A DNA stretch of 64,000 bases. Source: Balaenoptera acutorostrata. Lineage: Eukaryota; Chordata; Mammalia; Artiodactyla; Balaenopteridae. Positions within the stretch are counted from its first letter, which is position 1, and each line of letters opens with the position of its first letter. A program made the translations under genes and the position numbers. Below, piece by piece: positions 13,451 through 25,151 of this stretch. The stretch lies in assembly GCF_949987535.1 (NCBI RefSeq), contig NC_080077.1:35429389-35493388 (forward strand), in the 5' to 3' direction. The notes under the pieces were generated by a model. The model saw only the letters and a list, made by a program, of their open reading frames with translations. It had not been told where the DNA came from and ran no database searches.

Positions 13451-13790
13451 AATTAGTTATTTAATTAATTTTAAGGCCTTGGCTAATGTAATTATGGGGG
13501 CTAATAAGTTCTACATCTATAGGACAGGCTGACAAGCTGGAAACCCAGGCAGAAGTTTATGCTGCAGTCTTGTGGCAGAATTTCTTCTTCTCTGGGAAAC
13601 TTCTGTTTTTGCTCTTTAGACCTTCAGCTGATTGGATGAGGCTTATCCACATATTGAGGGTAACATCCTTTACTTAAAGTCAAGTTATTTGGATGGTAAC
13701 CATGTCTACAAAATACCGTCACAGCAACACCTAGATCAGTGTTTGATTAAATAGCTGGCTGCAACAGGCCAGTCAAGTTGACACATCAAT
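13340..13790. repeat. Ancient dispersed repeat interrupted by the AT-rich block
   Basis: Fragments match a familiar mammalian repeat order: cagggttctccagcgaaa, taaggccttggctaatgtaa, caagctggaaacccaggcag, ttcagctgattggatgaggc, agtcaagttgacacat. I do not name the family. Confidence 0.55.
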
Positions 13791-15246
13791 GAAGAAAACA
13801 TGTTAATTGTATCATTCAGTATAAGAAAATGGCTCTTCACTTTTCTTAGCTTTTATAAACTGAATGAAAATGTAAAAGACAGAGTAGTGTTACAAATAAA
13901 GCCATATCAAATGCAAGATTGCTCAAGGAAAGTCCTGATGATTTTTTTTCTGCTACACATGTTGGAGAGTGATCCAAAAGGAACTTTATCTAATTATAAA
14001 TACAAACAGAAGTAGAACCAGAGGAGGACCACCCAACAAAATGGAAATTCACTGTGTAGCTTCTCTTAAGTTGAAATGAAACTGAATAAATGGAAAAAAA
14101 TTAATTCACAGAATATTTGTAAAGAAAATTGAGACCAAATAGATGAACTACAAAGCAAATTTTAATTTAAAAGTCTAGAATGAGGCAAGTTCAGAAATTA
14201 TTAGTGCATCGAATAACCATTGTATAATGAAGAGTATGATGTGATGCAAAAATGTAAACAAAACAATTCACAGAATAAATGAGAGCTGGAGACAAAATTT
14301 ATGAAAGCACTTTAGAGAAAAATAACTATAGTCTTGGAAAGTAAATTAAAAAAACTTAGAAAGTGAAAATTTGCAAAAAATACATGAATTGTTTAATAAT
14401 AATAATAATATAGGAGAAACTAGAAATTGAGAAAAACTGCAGGCTAGGATTTACAAAATTTGTTAAGAAAAAAATATGTAGAAACAACCATCTTGCTTCA
14501 AGACTTGAATAAGATTGTCTCAGTAGATTTCCTACCATGTACTGCTAATTCAGGCCTAATTGCAAAGTATAGGTCCTTGAATGCTGAGTTGAGACAAAGA
14601 GTATTCCAGAATTGAGTATTAGCTGTTCAAGGAAACATGCATTGCCTAACATTAACCAAGCTTAAATGTATACCTTTATTTTCTCTTTAAAGATAATTTT
14701 TAGTGGGGTCCCCCAAATTCACACTTGGCTAAAAAGAGTTGTTGCAGTGGGAAATGCAGAAAAGCATCACATTATGACTAACGTTAGCCCTAACTGTACA
14801 GGGACTTTCCCTGAAAGAATAGGCAGAAAGACAATGTTTAATGAAATGACTCAGAAGCAGAGAGAAGAAACTAATGCACCTTTTTAGAGAAGATGGAATG
14901 GAAATTTTTTTCACAAGAGCTCCCTTTGGAAAACCAGAAAACGTACCCAAGCCAGAACAATTCATGTTTACCCAGGAAGAAAATTTGGGAAGTGTAAACT
15001 AAGGTTGCATGAGTATATATTGTTTTTACTTTAGATTAGTTTGAAACTGAAAAACTTGTAATAAAGACCATCAGGAATGTCTCTCATGCTCCGAGTTGCT
15101 GTCTTCTTATCTCTTTATCAGTTTGAAGTCAAGATAACTTTTTTGGGAAATTTTCTAATTTAGCTCATTTTCTATAACCATTTTCATTTCTGGTGGTGGG
15201 AGGGAGGGTTACTTGTAAGATAAAAATGCTTGTTTAAAAATGTATA

Positions 15247-15248
<2 letters not shown>
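13791..15248. other. THEMIS intron 3, nothing recognised
   Basis: AT-rich intronic sequence with a short AAT repeat at about 14396-14411. Open frames are short and without similarity. Confidence 0.55.

Positions 15249-15316
<68 letters not shown>
15249..15316 (+). repeat. (CA)n microsatellite, about 34 units
   Basis: An uninterrupted AC dinucleotide run of about 68 bp, likely length-variable in the population. Confidence 0.98.
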
Positions 15317-15318
<2 letters not shown>

Positions 15319-15651
15319 GATATACCAAAATGTAAGCAGTGGTAGTCTAAAGCTGATAAAGATTGTAATGTTTTATCTCCCCTCTTATTTTTAAAAAATA
15401 TTTTTATAAGAGCATGTAACTTCTTGTTTATAAGAAAACCAAAACAAAAAATGTTGATTTATCTTTCTTTTGGACACAGATATAATGAAATTTGTCATAA
15501 AAATTAGTTAAGCCTATTTCAGTTTGAAAACTTAAGTATGTCATTTCCAAATTCTAGGTAACTTTTTTTTTTAATTTTTTTTTAAGGATTATTTTATGCT
15601 GATTACTTTTTTTTTTTAAGATTTTTTTTTTTTTTTAGAAATTCACGTTCT

Positions 15652-15942
15652 TATATTTATTTATTTATTTATTTATTTATGACTGTGTTGAGTCTTCGTT
15701 TCTGTGCGAGGGCTTTCTCTAGTTGCGGCAAGTGGGGACCACTCTTCATCGTGGTGCGCGGGCCTCTCACCATCGCGGCCTCTCTTGTTGCAGAGCACAG
15801 GCTCCAGACGCGCAGGCTCAGTAATTGTGGCTCACGGGCCCAGTTGCTCCGTGGCATGTGGGATTTTCCCAGACCAGGGCTCGAACCCATGTCCCCTGCA
15901 TTGGCAGGCAGATTCTCAACCACTGCGCCACCAGGGAAGCCT
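15652..15942 (-). mobile_element. tRNA-derived SINE, copy 2, inside the L1-A tail
   Basis: Reverse-complement copy with the head (ccaccagggaagcc) at 15929-15942 and the TTTAT tail at 15652-15680. It is in the same sense as L1-A and lies between its 3' end and its terminal poly-A. It has only a single 24-bp unit. I see no separate target-site duplication around it, so it may have been carried along by L1-A. Confidence 0.93.
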
Positions 15943-16168
15943 TTTTTAATTTTTGAAAAATTTATTTTATTTATTTTTTTATACAGCAGGTCCTTATTAG
16001 TCATCAGTTTTATACACATCAGTGTATACATGTCAACCCCAATCGCCCAATTCATCACACCCCCACCCCCACCCCCCTGCCGCTTTTCCCCCTTGGGGTC
16101 CATTCGTTTGTTCTCTACACCTGTTTCTCAATTTCTGCCCTGCAGACCGGTTCATCTGTACCATTTTT

Positions 16169-19151
16169 CTAGGTTCCACATATATGCGTTAATATACGAT
16201 ATTTGTTTTTCTCTTTCTGACTTACTTCACTCTGTATGACAGTCTCTAGATCCATCCACGTCTCAACAAATGACCCAATTTCATTCCTTTTTATGGCTGA
16301 GTAATATTCCATTGTATATATGTACCACAACTTCTTTATCCATTCGTCTGTCAATGGGCATTTAGGTTGCTTCCATGACCTGGCTATTGTAAAGAGTGCT
16401 GCAATGAACGTTGGGGTGCATGTGTCTTTTTGAATTGCGGTTTTCTCTGGGTATATGCCCAGTAGTGGGATTGCTGGGTCATATGGTAGTTCTATTTTCA
16501 GTTTTTTAAGGAACCTCCATACTGTTCTCCATAGTGGCTGTATCAATTTACATTCCCACCAACAGTGCAAGAGGGTTCCCTTTTCTCCACACCCTCTCCA
16601 GCATTTGTTGTTTGTAGATTTTCTGATGATGCCCATTCTAACTGGTGTGAGGTGATACCTCCTTGTAGTTTTGATTTGCATTTCTCTAATAATTAGTGAT
16701 ATTGAGCAGCTTTTCATGTGCTTCTTGGCCATCTGTATGTCTTTGGAGAAATGTCTATTTAGGTCTTCTGCCCATTTTTGGATTGGGTTTTTTTTTAAAT
16801 ATTGAGCTGCATGAGCTATTTATATATTTTGGAGATTAATCCTTTGTCCGCTGATTCGTTTGCAAATATTTTCTCCTGTTCTGAGGGTTGTCTTTTCATC
16901 TTGTTTATGGTTTCCTTTGCTGTGCAAAAGCTTTTAAGTTTCATTAGGTCCCATTTGTTTATTTTTGTTTTTATTTCCATTACTCTAGGAGGTGGATCAA
17001 AAAAGATCTTGCTGTGATTTATGTCAAAGAGTGTTTTTCCTATGTTTTCCTCTAAGAGTTTTATAGTGTCCGGTCTTACATTTAGGTCTCTAATCCATTT
17101 TGAGTTTATTTTTGTGTATGGTGTTAGGGAGTGTTCTAATTTCATTCTTTTACATGTAGCTGTCCAGTTTTCGAGCACCACTTATTGAAGAGACTGTCTT
17201 TTCTCCATTGTATATCCTTGCCTCTTTTGTCATAGATTAGTTGACCATAGGTGCATGGGTTTATCTCTGGGCTTTCTGTCTTGTTCCATTGATCTGTGTT
17301 TCTGTTTTTGTGCCAGTACCATATTGTCTTGATTACTGTAGCTTTGTAGTATAGTGTGAAGTCAGGGAGTCTGATTCCTCCAGCTCCGTTTTTTTCCCTC
17401 AAGACTGCTTTGGCTATTCAAGGTCTTTTGTGTCTCCATACAAATTTTAAGATTTTTTGTTCTAGTTCCGTAAAATATGCCATTGGTAATTTGATAGGAA
17501 TTGCATTGAATCTGTAGATTGCTTTGGGTAGTATAGTCATTTTCACAATATTGCTTCTTCCAATCCAAAAACATGATATATCTCTCCATCTGTTGGTATC
17601 ATCTTTAATTTCTTTCATCAGTGTCTTATAGTTTTCTGAGTACAGGTCTTTTACCTCCTTAGGTAGGTTTATTCCTAGGTATTTTATTCTTTTTGTTGCA
17701 ATGGTAAATGGGAGTGTTTCCTTAATTTCTCTTTCAGATTTTTCATCATTAGTATATAGGAATGCAAGAGATTTCTGTGCATTAATTTTGTATCCTGCAA
17801 CTTTACCAAATTCATTGATTAGCTCTAGTAGTTTTCTGGTGGCATCTTTAGGATTCTCTATGTATAGTATCATGTCATCTGCAAACAGTGACAGTTTTAC
17901 TTCTTCTTTTCCAATTTGTATTCCTTTTATTTCTTTTTCTTCTCTGATTGCCATGGCTAGGACTTCCAAAACTGTGTTGAATAATAGTGGTGAGAGTGGA
18001 CATCCTTGTCTTGTTCCTGATCTTAGTGGAAATGCTTTCAGTTTTTCACCACTGAGAATGATGTTTGCTGTGGGTTTGTCGTATATGGCCTTCAGTATGT
18101 TGAGTAGGTTCCCTCTATGCCCACTTTCTCGAGAGTTTTTATCATAAATGGGTGTTGAATTTTGTCAAAAGCTTTTTCTGCATCTATTGAGATGATCATA
18201 TGGCTTTTATACTTCAATTTGTTAATATGGTTTATCTCATTGTTTGATTTATGTATATTGAAGAATCCTTGCATCCCTGGGATAAATCCCACTTGATCGT
18301 GGTGTATGATCCTTTTAATGTGTTGTTGGATTCTGTTTGCTAGTATTTTGTTGAGGATTTTTGCATCTATATTCATCAGTGATATTGGTCTGTAATTTTC
18401 TTTTTTTGTAGTATCTTTGTCTGGTTTTGGTATCAGGGTGATGGTGGCTTCATAGAATGAGTTTGGGAGTGTTCCTTCCTCTGCAAGTTTTTGGAAGAGT
18501 TTGAGAAGGATGAGTGTTAGCTCTTCTCTAAATGTTTGATAGAATTCACCTGTGAAGCCACCTGGTCCTGGACTTTTGTTTGTTGGAAGATTTTTAATCA
18601 CAGTTTCAATTTCATTACTTGCGATTGGTCTGTTTATATTTTCTCTTTCTTCCTGGTTCAGTCTCAGAAGGTTGTCCTTTTCTAAGAATTTGTCCATTTC
18701 TTCCAGGTTGTCCATTTTATTGGCATAGGGTTGCTTGTAGTAGTCTCTTAGGATGTTTTGTATTTTTGTGGTGTCTGTTGTAACTTCTCCTTTTTCATTT
18801 CTAATTTTATTGATTTGAGTCCTCTCCCTCTTTTTCTTGATGAGTCTGGCTAATGGTTTATCAATTTTGTTTATCTTCTCAAAGAACCAGCTTTTAGTTT
18901 TATTGATCTTTGCTATTGTTTTCTTTGTTTCTATTTCATTTATTTCTGCTCTGATCTTTATGATTTCTTTCCTTCTGCTAACTTTGGGTTTTGTTTGTTC
19001 TTCTTTCTCTAGTTCCTTTAGGTTTAAGTTTAGATTGTTTATTTGAGATTTTCCTTGTTTCTTGAGGTAGGCTTGTCTAGCTATTAACTTCCCTCTTAGA
19101 ACTGCTTTTGCTGCATCCCATAGGTTTTGGATCGTCATGTTTTCATTGTCA
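16169..19151 (-). pseudogene. L1-A ORF2 remnant (reverse transcriptase and C-terminal region)
   Basis: ORF2p is the L1 endonuclease/reverse transcriptase. The endonuclease part is missing because of the internal deletion. The piece 18092-19138 covers the linker and start of the RT domain, with [20 protein letters not shown] and [10 protein letters not shown]. The piece at 17418-17969 has the catalytic motif [12 protein letters not shown]. Breaks are a frame change near 18092, a CGA-to-TGA-type stop at 17418, a frame change near 17165 and another near 16800. The C-terminal part contains the cysteine-rich segment ([18 protein letters not shown]). It cannot encode a working protein. Confidence 0.93.
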
Positions 19152-19241
19152 TGGAAGGTTGCCTATCTCCACCTCATTTAGTTGTTTTTCTGGGGTTTTA
19201 TCTTGTTCCTTCATCTGGTACATAGCCCTCTGCCTTTTCAT
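19152..19241 (-). pseudogene. L1-A ORF1 remnant (first ~30 codons)
   Basis: The start codon is at 19241, as in the intact layout of L1-B. About 30 codons remain, up to ...IGNLP. The internal deletion then joins it to ORF2 sequence, giving an immediate TGA. Nothing of the coiled coil or RNA-binding part is left. Confidence 0.75.
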
Positions 19242-19571
19242 CTTGTCTATCTTTCTGTGAATGTGGTTTTTGTTCCACAGGCTGCAGGATTGTAGTTCTT
19301 CTTGCTTCTGCTGTCTGCCCTCTGGTGGATGAGGCTATCTGAGAGACTTGTGCAAGTTTCCTGATGGGAGGGACTGGTCTTCTCATTCAATCTTAACAAT
19401 AAACCTGCCAGTGTTGGAGGGTCTCCTGCATAGGTGGGGGCAGCTGTGGCTCACCTTGGGGACAAGGACACTGGCAGCAGAAGTTTTGGGAAGTACTCCT
19501 TGGTGTGAGCCCTCCTGGAGTCCACCATTCGCCCCACCAATGGGCCTCAGGGCAAATAACCTCTAGGTAAC

Positions 19572-20264
19572 GTTTTAAAAATGTTTTTATTTTAACTTTT
19601 GGCTATGGAGAACTTAAAACGTGCAAGAGTAAAGAGAATAGTATAAGCAATAAGAAGGGTTTTGTTTTAATGTATTATCTAACATAACAGTAAAATATAT
19701 AAAGTTTGAAGTTGATGCAAAAACAATTAAGTACAGTGAGTTGTCAGTATACTGGTTATCTATGGGCTTCATGGCAGTTAGTAGAGAAAGGTAAATGCTC
19801 TGAATCCAGCTTCTCTTCCCATTGTGCTGTCAAATTAATCTGCCAAAATCTATTTAATTTGGTTGTTATTAATCTCAAATATTCCAGGGGCAGATCCATC
19901 TTCAGACATAGTCTTACTTTCAGTGCGTCTCCGGTCCCGATTCCCTGCTCTAGTTTAAAATCCTGAGGCTGAATTACATGTTAATCACTGACTATATCCT
20001 ATTTAGTCTGCTTCCTTATCTATGCCTGTGGTTTTCTTACCACCTATGATATTCTTTCTGCTATCCTATCTTGGCTTGTAATATCTCTCCATCCTTAAAG
20101 ACTCATGTTGTAGCCACCTCTTTCCTAATATCTATCTTTATCCCCATCCCAAAACTAGATGTGTTATTTATTCAACTTTTTCTGCCTACTATGGTTTTAA
20201 TTGAGCCTTTTACATGATTCCATTTTCTTTCTTCCTCAGCATATCAATTATACTTTAAAAATAT
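19572..20264. other. THEMIS intron 3, nothing recognised
   Basis: Intronic sequence between L1-A and an older L1/HAL1 remnant. No gene is seen. Confidence 0.55.
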
Positions 20265-22290
20265 TTTTAGTCATTGCCTTGGAGTTTGCAATATGCATAT
20301 ATAATCCAAGTCCAACTTTCAACTAACACTATACAACTTCATGGCTAGGGCAGGTACCTTATAACAGAGTATTCCCAATTACTCTCTTTGGTCTCTGTAA
20401 CACTGCCGTCATTCATTTCATTATCCATGAGCTATAATCATCCAATATATTGTTGCTATTATTATTTTGAACAAACTGTTATCTGTTACATCAATTAAAA
20501 ATAAGAAAAATAAAACATTTTATTTTGCCTTCATTTATTCCTTCTCTAATACTCTTCTTTCTTTATGTAGATCTGAGTTTCTGACATATTTTCTTCTCTG
20601 TGAAGAACTTCTTTTATATTCCTTGCAAGGTAGGTCTACTGTTGACATATTCCCTCACTTTTGTTTGTCTGAGAAAGTCTTTATTTCTCTTTCACTTTTG
20701 TAGGGGAGGTAAAATTTTACGTTTACCCTCTTAGGGTTTTTTTGGCTGGGCCAGAGAATTAAACTGACCTTAGACAGATGAAGAGGAGAAAAGCATACAA
20801 ATTTGCATAAGTTTGACATGGAAGCCCTCATAAGAAAATGAAGACCCAAAGAAATGGTGAAACCTGCATGCTTTTAAATTGGGTTGAAGAACTGAGCTAT
20901 TGTGGAAAAGTAAACTATGAGGTGAGGCCTAAGAGGATACAGATTATTTTAACAAGGTCTGTTTGTACAGAATTCTCTTGGCTTTGACTCCCTGTTAGAA
21001 GAGTGTTTTCTTTCTCCTGGTACTGAGGGCATCTTTAACATGAGAGTTTTTAACTCCTGTTTTCAGGGAGAAAAGGGAGATTAGAATGTTCTTTTTGAAT
21101 CTGCTGTTTTTCAAGTGCACTTAGCTCAAAATAATCCTTAAACCAAAGTGATATATTTTGGGATGGCATATTCTGCCACCCTTGACTTTTGAAGGATAAT
21201 TTTGTCACATATAGAATCCTAGGTTGGTAATTTTTTCTCTTTCAACACTTTAAATATGCCATTTACTCTTTCTGCTTTCATGGTTTCTGAAGAGAAGTCC
21301 AGTGTAATTATTATCCTCCTTCCTCCACAGGCAAGGTGGGTTTTTTCTTCTGGCTTCTTCAACTTTTCTCTCTTCTTTGATTTTCTGCAGTTTGAATATG
21401 ATATGCCTAGGTGTTGACTTTTTGTATTTATCCTGCTTTTTGTTCTCTAAACTTCATTAATTTTGGAGAATTCTCAGCCATTATTACTTCATTATTGCTT
21501 CTGTTCCTTTCTCTCCTTTTTTCCTTCTGGAATTCCTATGCGTGTACATTACAACCTTTGTAATTGTCCCATAGGTCTTGGAAATTCTGTGTTGTTGTCT
21601 TTCATTCTTTTGCTTTTCAGTTTGGGAAGTTTCTATTGATCTATCTTCAAGCTCACTGATTCTTTCCTTAGCCATGTATAGCCTATTGATGAACATGTCA
21701 AAGTTATTCTTTAATTATTTTCCTGTGTTTTTAATTTCTAGCATTTCCTTGTAGTTCTTTCCTAGAGTTTCCACCCCTCTGCTTACCTTAGCTATCTTTT
21801 CTTGCATTTTCTTCCATTAGAGCCCTTAATATATTAATCATATTTTAAGTTGCCAGTCTGATAATTCCAAAATCTCTTGCATATCTGAGTCTGGTTTTGA
21901 TGCTTGCTTTGTCTCTTCAGACTATGCTGTTTGCCTTTTAACATACTTTGTAATTTTTTGTTGAAAGCTAGGCATGATGTATAGGGTAAAAGAAACTGAG
22001 GTAAATAGGCCTTTAGTGTGAGGTTTTAGGCTAGGAGTTAGGCTGTGTTCACTGTTTACTGTACCTGTAGGTGTCAGAAGCTAAAATTTTACATAATGTC
22101 CTTGTTTATTGTTTTCCCTGTTGTCTTTCCCTAGAGATCCCTTCTTAAATAGGATCATAAGTGCCATTCTTTCCATTGTAATCTCATGTTATTTTATAGA
22201 AGTCTTCTTGATATGGTTGGTGAGGTGTAGGGGAGGGGAAGCAGGCTATAATCCTGTAATTAGGTCTTAGTCTTTTACTGACCCTGCTTC
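20265..22290 (-). repeat. Old L1/HAL1 ORF1-region fragment, antisense, split by an insertion
   Basis: The antisense L1 pattern is clear in ttgtttgtctgagaaagtct, ggataattttgtcacatat, ttctgcagtttgaatatgat, ccataggtcttggaaattct and caagctcactgattctttcc. It breaks at about 20701 and resumes at about 21185, with unrelated sequence between. It is much more eroded than L1-A or L1-B. Confidence 0.7.
20701..21184. mobile_element. Unclassified ~480-bp insertion inside the old L1/HAL1 fragment
   Basis: The flanking L1 text stops at ttcacttttg|taggggagg and resumes at gacttttg|aaggataa. This gives a direct repeat of about 8-11 bp (acttttg.agg). The inserted sequence shows no tail and no motif I recognise. 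It may be a solo LTR or a non-autonomous transposon. Confidence 0.5.
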
Positions 22291-23140
22291 TCAGCTTTTC
22301 TCCCCACATCTCCTTAGTGAGACAGAATGTCTATCGGGGGCTGGAATTGGGTAATTCCTTTCCCCCACATCAGTTATTAGACTGGTAAAACCCAAGTTGG
22401 TTAGGCTGTGGTAAAATAGTTTTCCTTCACTCAGGCCTTTTTTAAGGAGAAGTGAGTGATCTGAGTGTATTTCAAAATGGTTACTTTTCCCGTCACCCTG
22501 CCTAAAGCATGAGGGGAATTTTCTCAGATCTTCACTCTGAGAACCTGGTGGGGCTCCTGGACGTAAACTCAGGAAACTGTGGGGGGATCCTGCTAAGCCT
22601 GGCCCTCCAGAAGTTTTATCTCTCAAGCTTGTCCATGCTTAGTCTCCAGCAGTTAGTCAGTTACTCTTAAAGTGTTCTTACCTTCGCTGGCTCCATCAGT
22701 GGTTTCTGCCCCCTATAAGCTGTAACTTTCTGTATTCACCCATCTTTCTAGTTTTGGGGGTGACAGTTTTTCCTGTGACTTCAATTATCTGATAGATCTA
22801 AGAAGAGTTGTTGATTTTCACTGCATGTGCTATTTCCCTGTATTGAATATTCTTTTAAAGGGTATGCATCATGATAATTTTATACCCTAAAATGTCTAGA
22901 TTATTATTTTGTAGAAATTAAACAATAAAACTATTTATTGTATTGAATAAGTCATTGAGTAAGATAAACTACAACCTAAAGCAACAAGTTTTAAATGAAA
23001 TATACAATACCTTCTATGATGTATAGCTGGAGTTTTAGCAGTAGAAACTTTTCTCCCCCCAGTGAAATTTTACTTGGAACTCCACTTGCTTACTAGATCA
23101 CAACTTTTACAGCTCAACCAAGAACATTGTTCTGGCAATT
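22291..23140. other. THEMIS intron 3, nothing recognised
   Basis: No supported gene. A 111-codon open frame on the - strand at 22291-22626 has no recognisable similarity. Confidence 0.5.
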
Positions 23141-23402
23141 GTTTTTCATTCATTCAATTCATTTATTGAGTATCTACTATGTGCTAAGGACCATGCTAGA
23201 CACTAGGATATGTTGGTGAACAAAACAATCAAAGACTCCTATCCCTGTGGAGCATAAGTTCCATTTTGGGGAAACAAACAATAAATAATGATAATAATAA
23301 ATAAGCAAACTATATGGAATGATTGAAGGTAAAGGATGACATTGAAAATAGAGAAACAGAGAAGGGCAAAGGACAGAGATAGTTGCATTTTTAAATAGAG
23401 CA
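23141..23402 (+). repeat. Ancient dispersed repeat (ctactatgtgctaaggacc family)
   Basis: Contains tttattgagtatctactatg, gtgctaaggaccatgctag, gaacaaaacaatcaaagac and gtggagcataagttcc, a widespread mammalian ancestral repeat. The family name is left open. Confidence 0.55.
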
Positions 23403-23752
23403 CTGTCTTAGTCCATTTTGTGGCTATACCAAAATGCCATAGACTGGATGGCTTATAAACAACAGAAATTTATTTCTACAGTTCTGGAGATTGGGAAGTC
23501 CAAGATCAAGGTGCTGGCAGATTTGGTGTCTGGTGAAGGTCTACTTCCTAGTTCATAGGTGGCTGTTTTCTCGTTGTGTCCTCACATGTCAGAAGGGCAA
23601 GGGAGCTCTCTGGGGTCTCTTTTATAAGGGCAGTAATCTCATTACCTAATTACTTTCCAAAGGTCTCACCTCCAAATACCATCACATTGAGGATTAGGTT
23701 TTAACAAATGAATTTGGGGGAGGGGAACAAAAATTCAGACTATGGGAAGCAC
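23403..23752 (+). repeat. Ancient dispersed repeat (acagaaatttatttct family), copy 2
   Basis: Contains cttagtccattttgtggcta, aacagaaatttatttctaca, gtccaagatcaaggtgctgg, cctcacatgtcagaagggca and ctcttttataagggcagtaa. Same family as 10836-11222 and better preserved. It may have inserted into the repeat that continues on either side. Confidence 0.7.
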
Positions 23753-24760
23753 ATTTTGGGGAAGTCTCATGGAGAAGATGACATTTAAGCAGACATGAAG
23801 AAGAAGAGGTGTTGGCCATAAATATATCGGGCTGAAGGATGTGGCAGGCAGAGGAAACAGGCTTTTTGAAAACCTGATTAACAACAAGGAGGTCGTGGAG
23901 GGAGCAGTAAATTAGAATGAGGCAACCCAGTGGCAGATGAGATCAACGTGGTACCTAGGACCTCGGTTAAGTGCTTTGACTTTTACTGAAGTGAAAAGGA
24001 CTGCCACTGTGGGGCAATGAACAGGAGAAAGATATGATCAATTTAACATTTAAAAAGACTGTCTGGCTTCCCTACAAAGATTTGACTGTAAGAAGACTGT
24101 TTAGGAAGCCACTGCAATAAACCAGGCAAGCAATAATGTAGCTTAGATCAGAGTGGTTCTGAGGTAATGGATGTTGAGTGTTAGGAAAAAAGAGAGAGAA
24201 GCTAAGGTGTCTCAGATTTCTGCACCAAACAAGGAGAATGAGCAAGAGATAGATTAGGTTTGGGTTGGGAAGATCAGAATTTCAGTTTAAGCATGTTAAT
24301 TTTGAGACATCTATTAGATAGCCAAGTGGAGATCTTAAATAGATATTTAGAGTGCAGGAGAATTATTTGGCTAGAGATACATGTTGGGGAATCATCAGCA
24401 TACAGATGGTACTTAAAAACATGAGACTGTGTAAGATCATGTGGGTGTGAGTGTGGACAGAGAAAGGAGGAGAACCAAGAAACATTAAAAGGTGTGTGTG
24501 TGGGGGGGAGAGTGGGTGGTATGTAGAGGAGAAGAAACCAGAAAGAAAGTTGAGAAGAATTATAAGAAGGAAATAAGTGAGGTAACTCTAGCAAAGAGTC
24601 GAATCTACTCTGTCAAATGCTGCTGATATATCAAGTAGGATGAGATAGGCTAGCACATCTTCAGTGAATTTGGTACAGAAGTATTGAAGATAGGTCAGGA
24701 ATTGGGTACATAAAAATTTAACAGAAGTTAGATAGCCTGGCCCGGAGGCTTTCTCTGGCA
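23753..24760 (+). repeat. Continuation of ancient dispersed repeat
   Basis: Text such as gaagatgacatttaagcaga, tgatcaatttaacatttaaa, ccactgcaataaaccaggca and gatatatcaagtaggatgag follows the pattern of the same mammalian-wide repeat seen near 8300. It is diverged and non-coding. Confidence 0.5.
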
Positions 24761-24979
24761 ATAAAGTTGTCCTAAGTTATTAAGACAATTCCTTCCCCAC
24801 CGTACCCATTGTGCCCAAATACAGACTGGGATCTAGCTTGCATTAGGGTCCCTATGGTCAATTTAAAGCCCTCAGAAAGTTGTTAATGGCATCTATTCTA
24901 CCAGTGTCAAGTTGTTCCCTCAACTTGAGAAATGACCTGAGTCTATGAACCCATCTAGTCCTAGCTCTACAATTCTTAA

Positions 24980-24994
24980 ACACAGTTCATTTTG
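24980..24994. repeat. L1-B target-site duplication, left copy
   Basis: The 15-bp acacagttcattttg is repeated exactly at 31786-31800. It is directly followed by a 14-T run, the complement of the poly-A tail. Confidence 0.95.
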
Positions 24995-25008
24995 TTTTTT
25001 TTTTTTTT

Positions 25009-25138
25009 AAATGTGGGAAGGTTTTAATCCACAGTACTTTTGCATATATTCTGCCGTTGGCCAGCTAATATATTTTCTACATATGTGACAAAGATACTGA
25101 TTTCCAGATTGCTTTTGGTAACTCTAGCATTTGCTTTC
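25009..25138 (-). other. Second-round transduced segment of L1-B
   Basis: 130 bp of unique sequence between two A-tracts. On the - strand an ATTAAA signal (complement at 25023-25028) lies about 15 nt before the terminal poly-A. This is what is expected if an earlier copy, already carrying the first transduction, read through into its new flank. Confidence 0.75.
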
Positions 25139-25151
25139 TTTTTTTTTTTTT

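Larger units (their letters stand above)
15563..19561 (-). mobile_element. L1-A: young L1, internally deleted, 5'-inverted, with a SINE in its 3' tail
   Basis: The insertion is flanked by a 10-bp direct repeat, tctaggtaac, at 15553-15562 and 19562-19571. Reading the - strand from the 5' side, it has an inverted 5' UTR piece (about 19378-19561), an ORF1 start (from 19241), an internal deletion junction (19151/19152), most of ORF2, the 3' UTR (ending about 15975), an A-rich link, a SINE, and then several A-runs. It closely resembles L1-B, so both come from a recent family. It lies antisense to THEMIS. Confidence 0.93.

Noticed and set aside
15249..15316. CRISPR-like or other regular array
   Set aside because: It is a plain CA microsatellite. 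No spaced repeats with unique spacers exist in the window.
19140..19165. L1-A internal deletion as an RNA splice product
   Set aside because: On the L1 strand there is no GT at the upstream edge and no AG at the downstream edge, so canonical splicing does not explain it.
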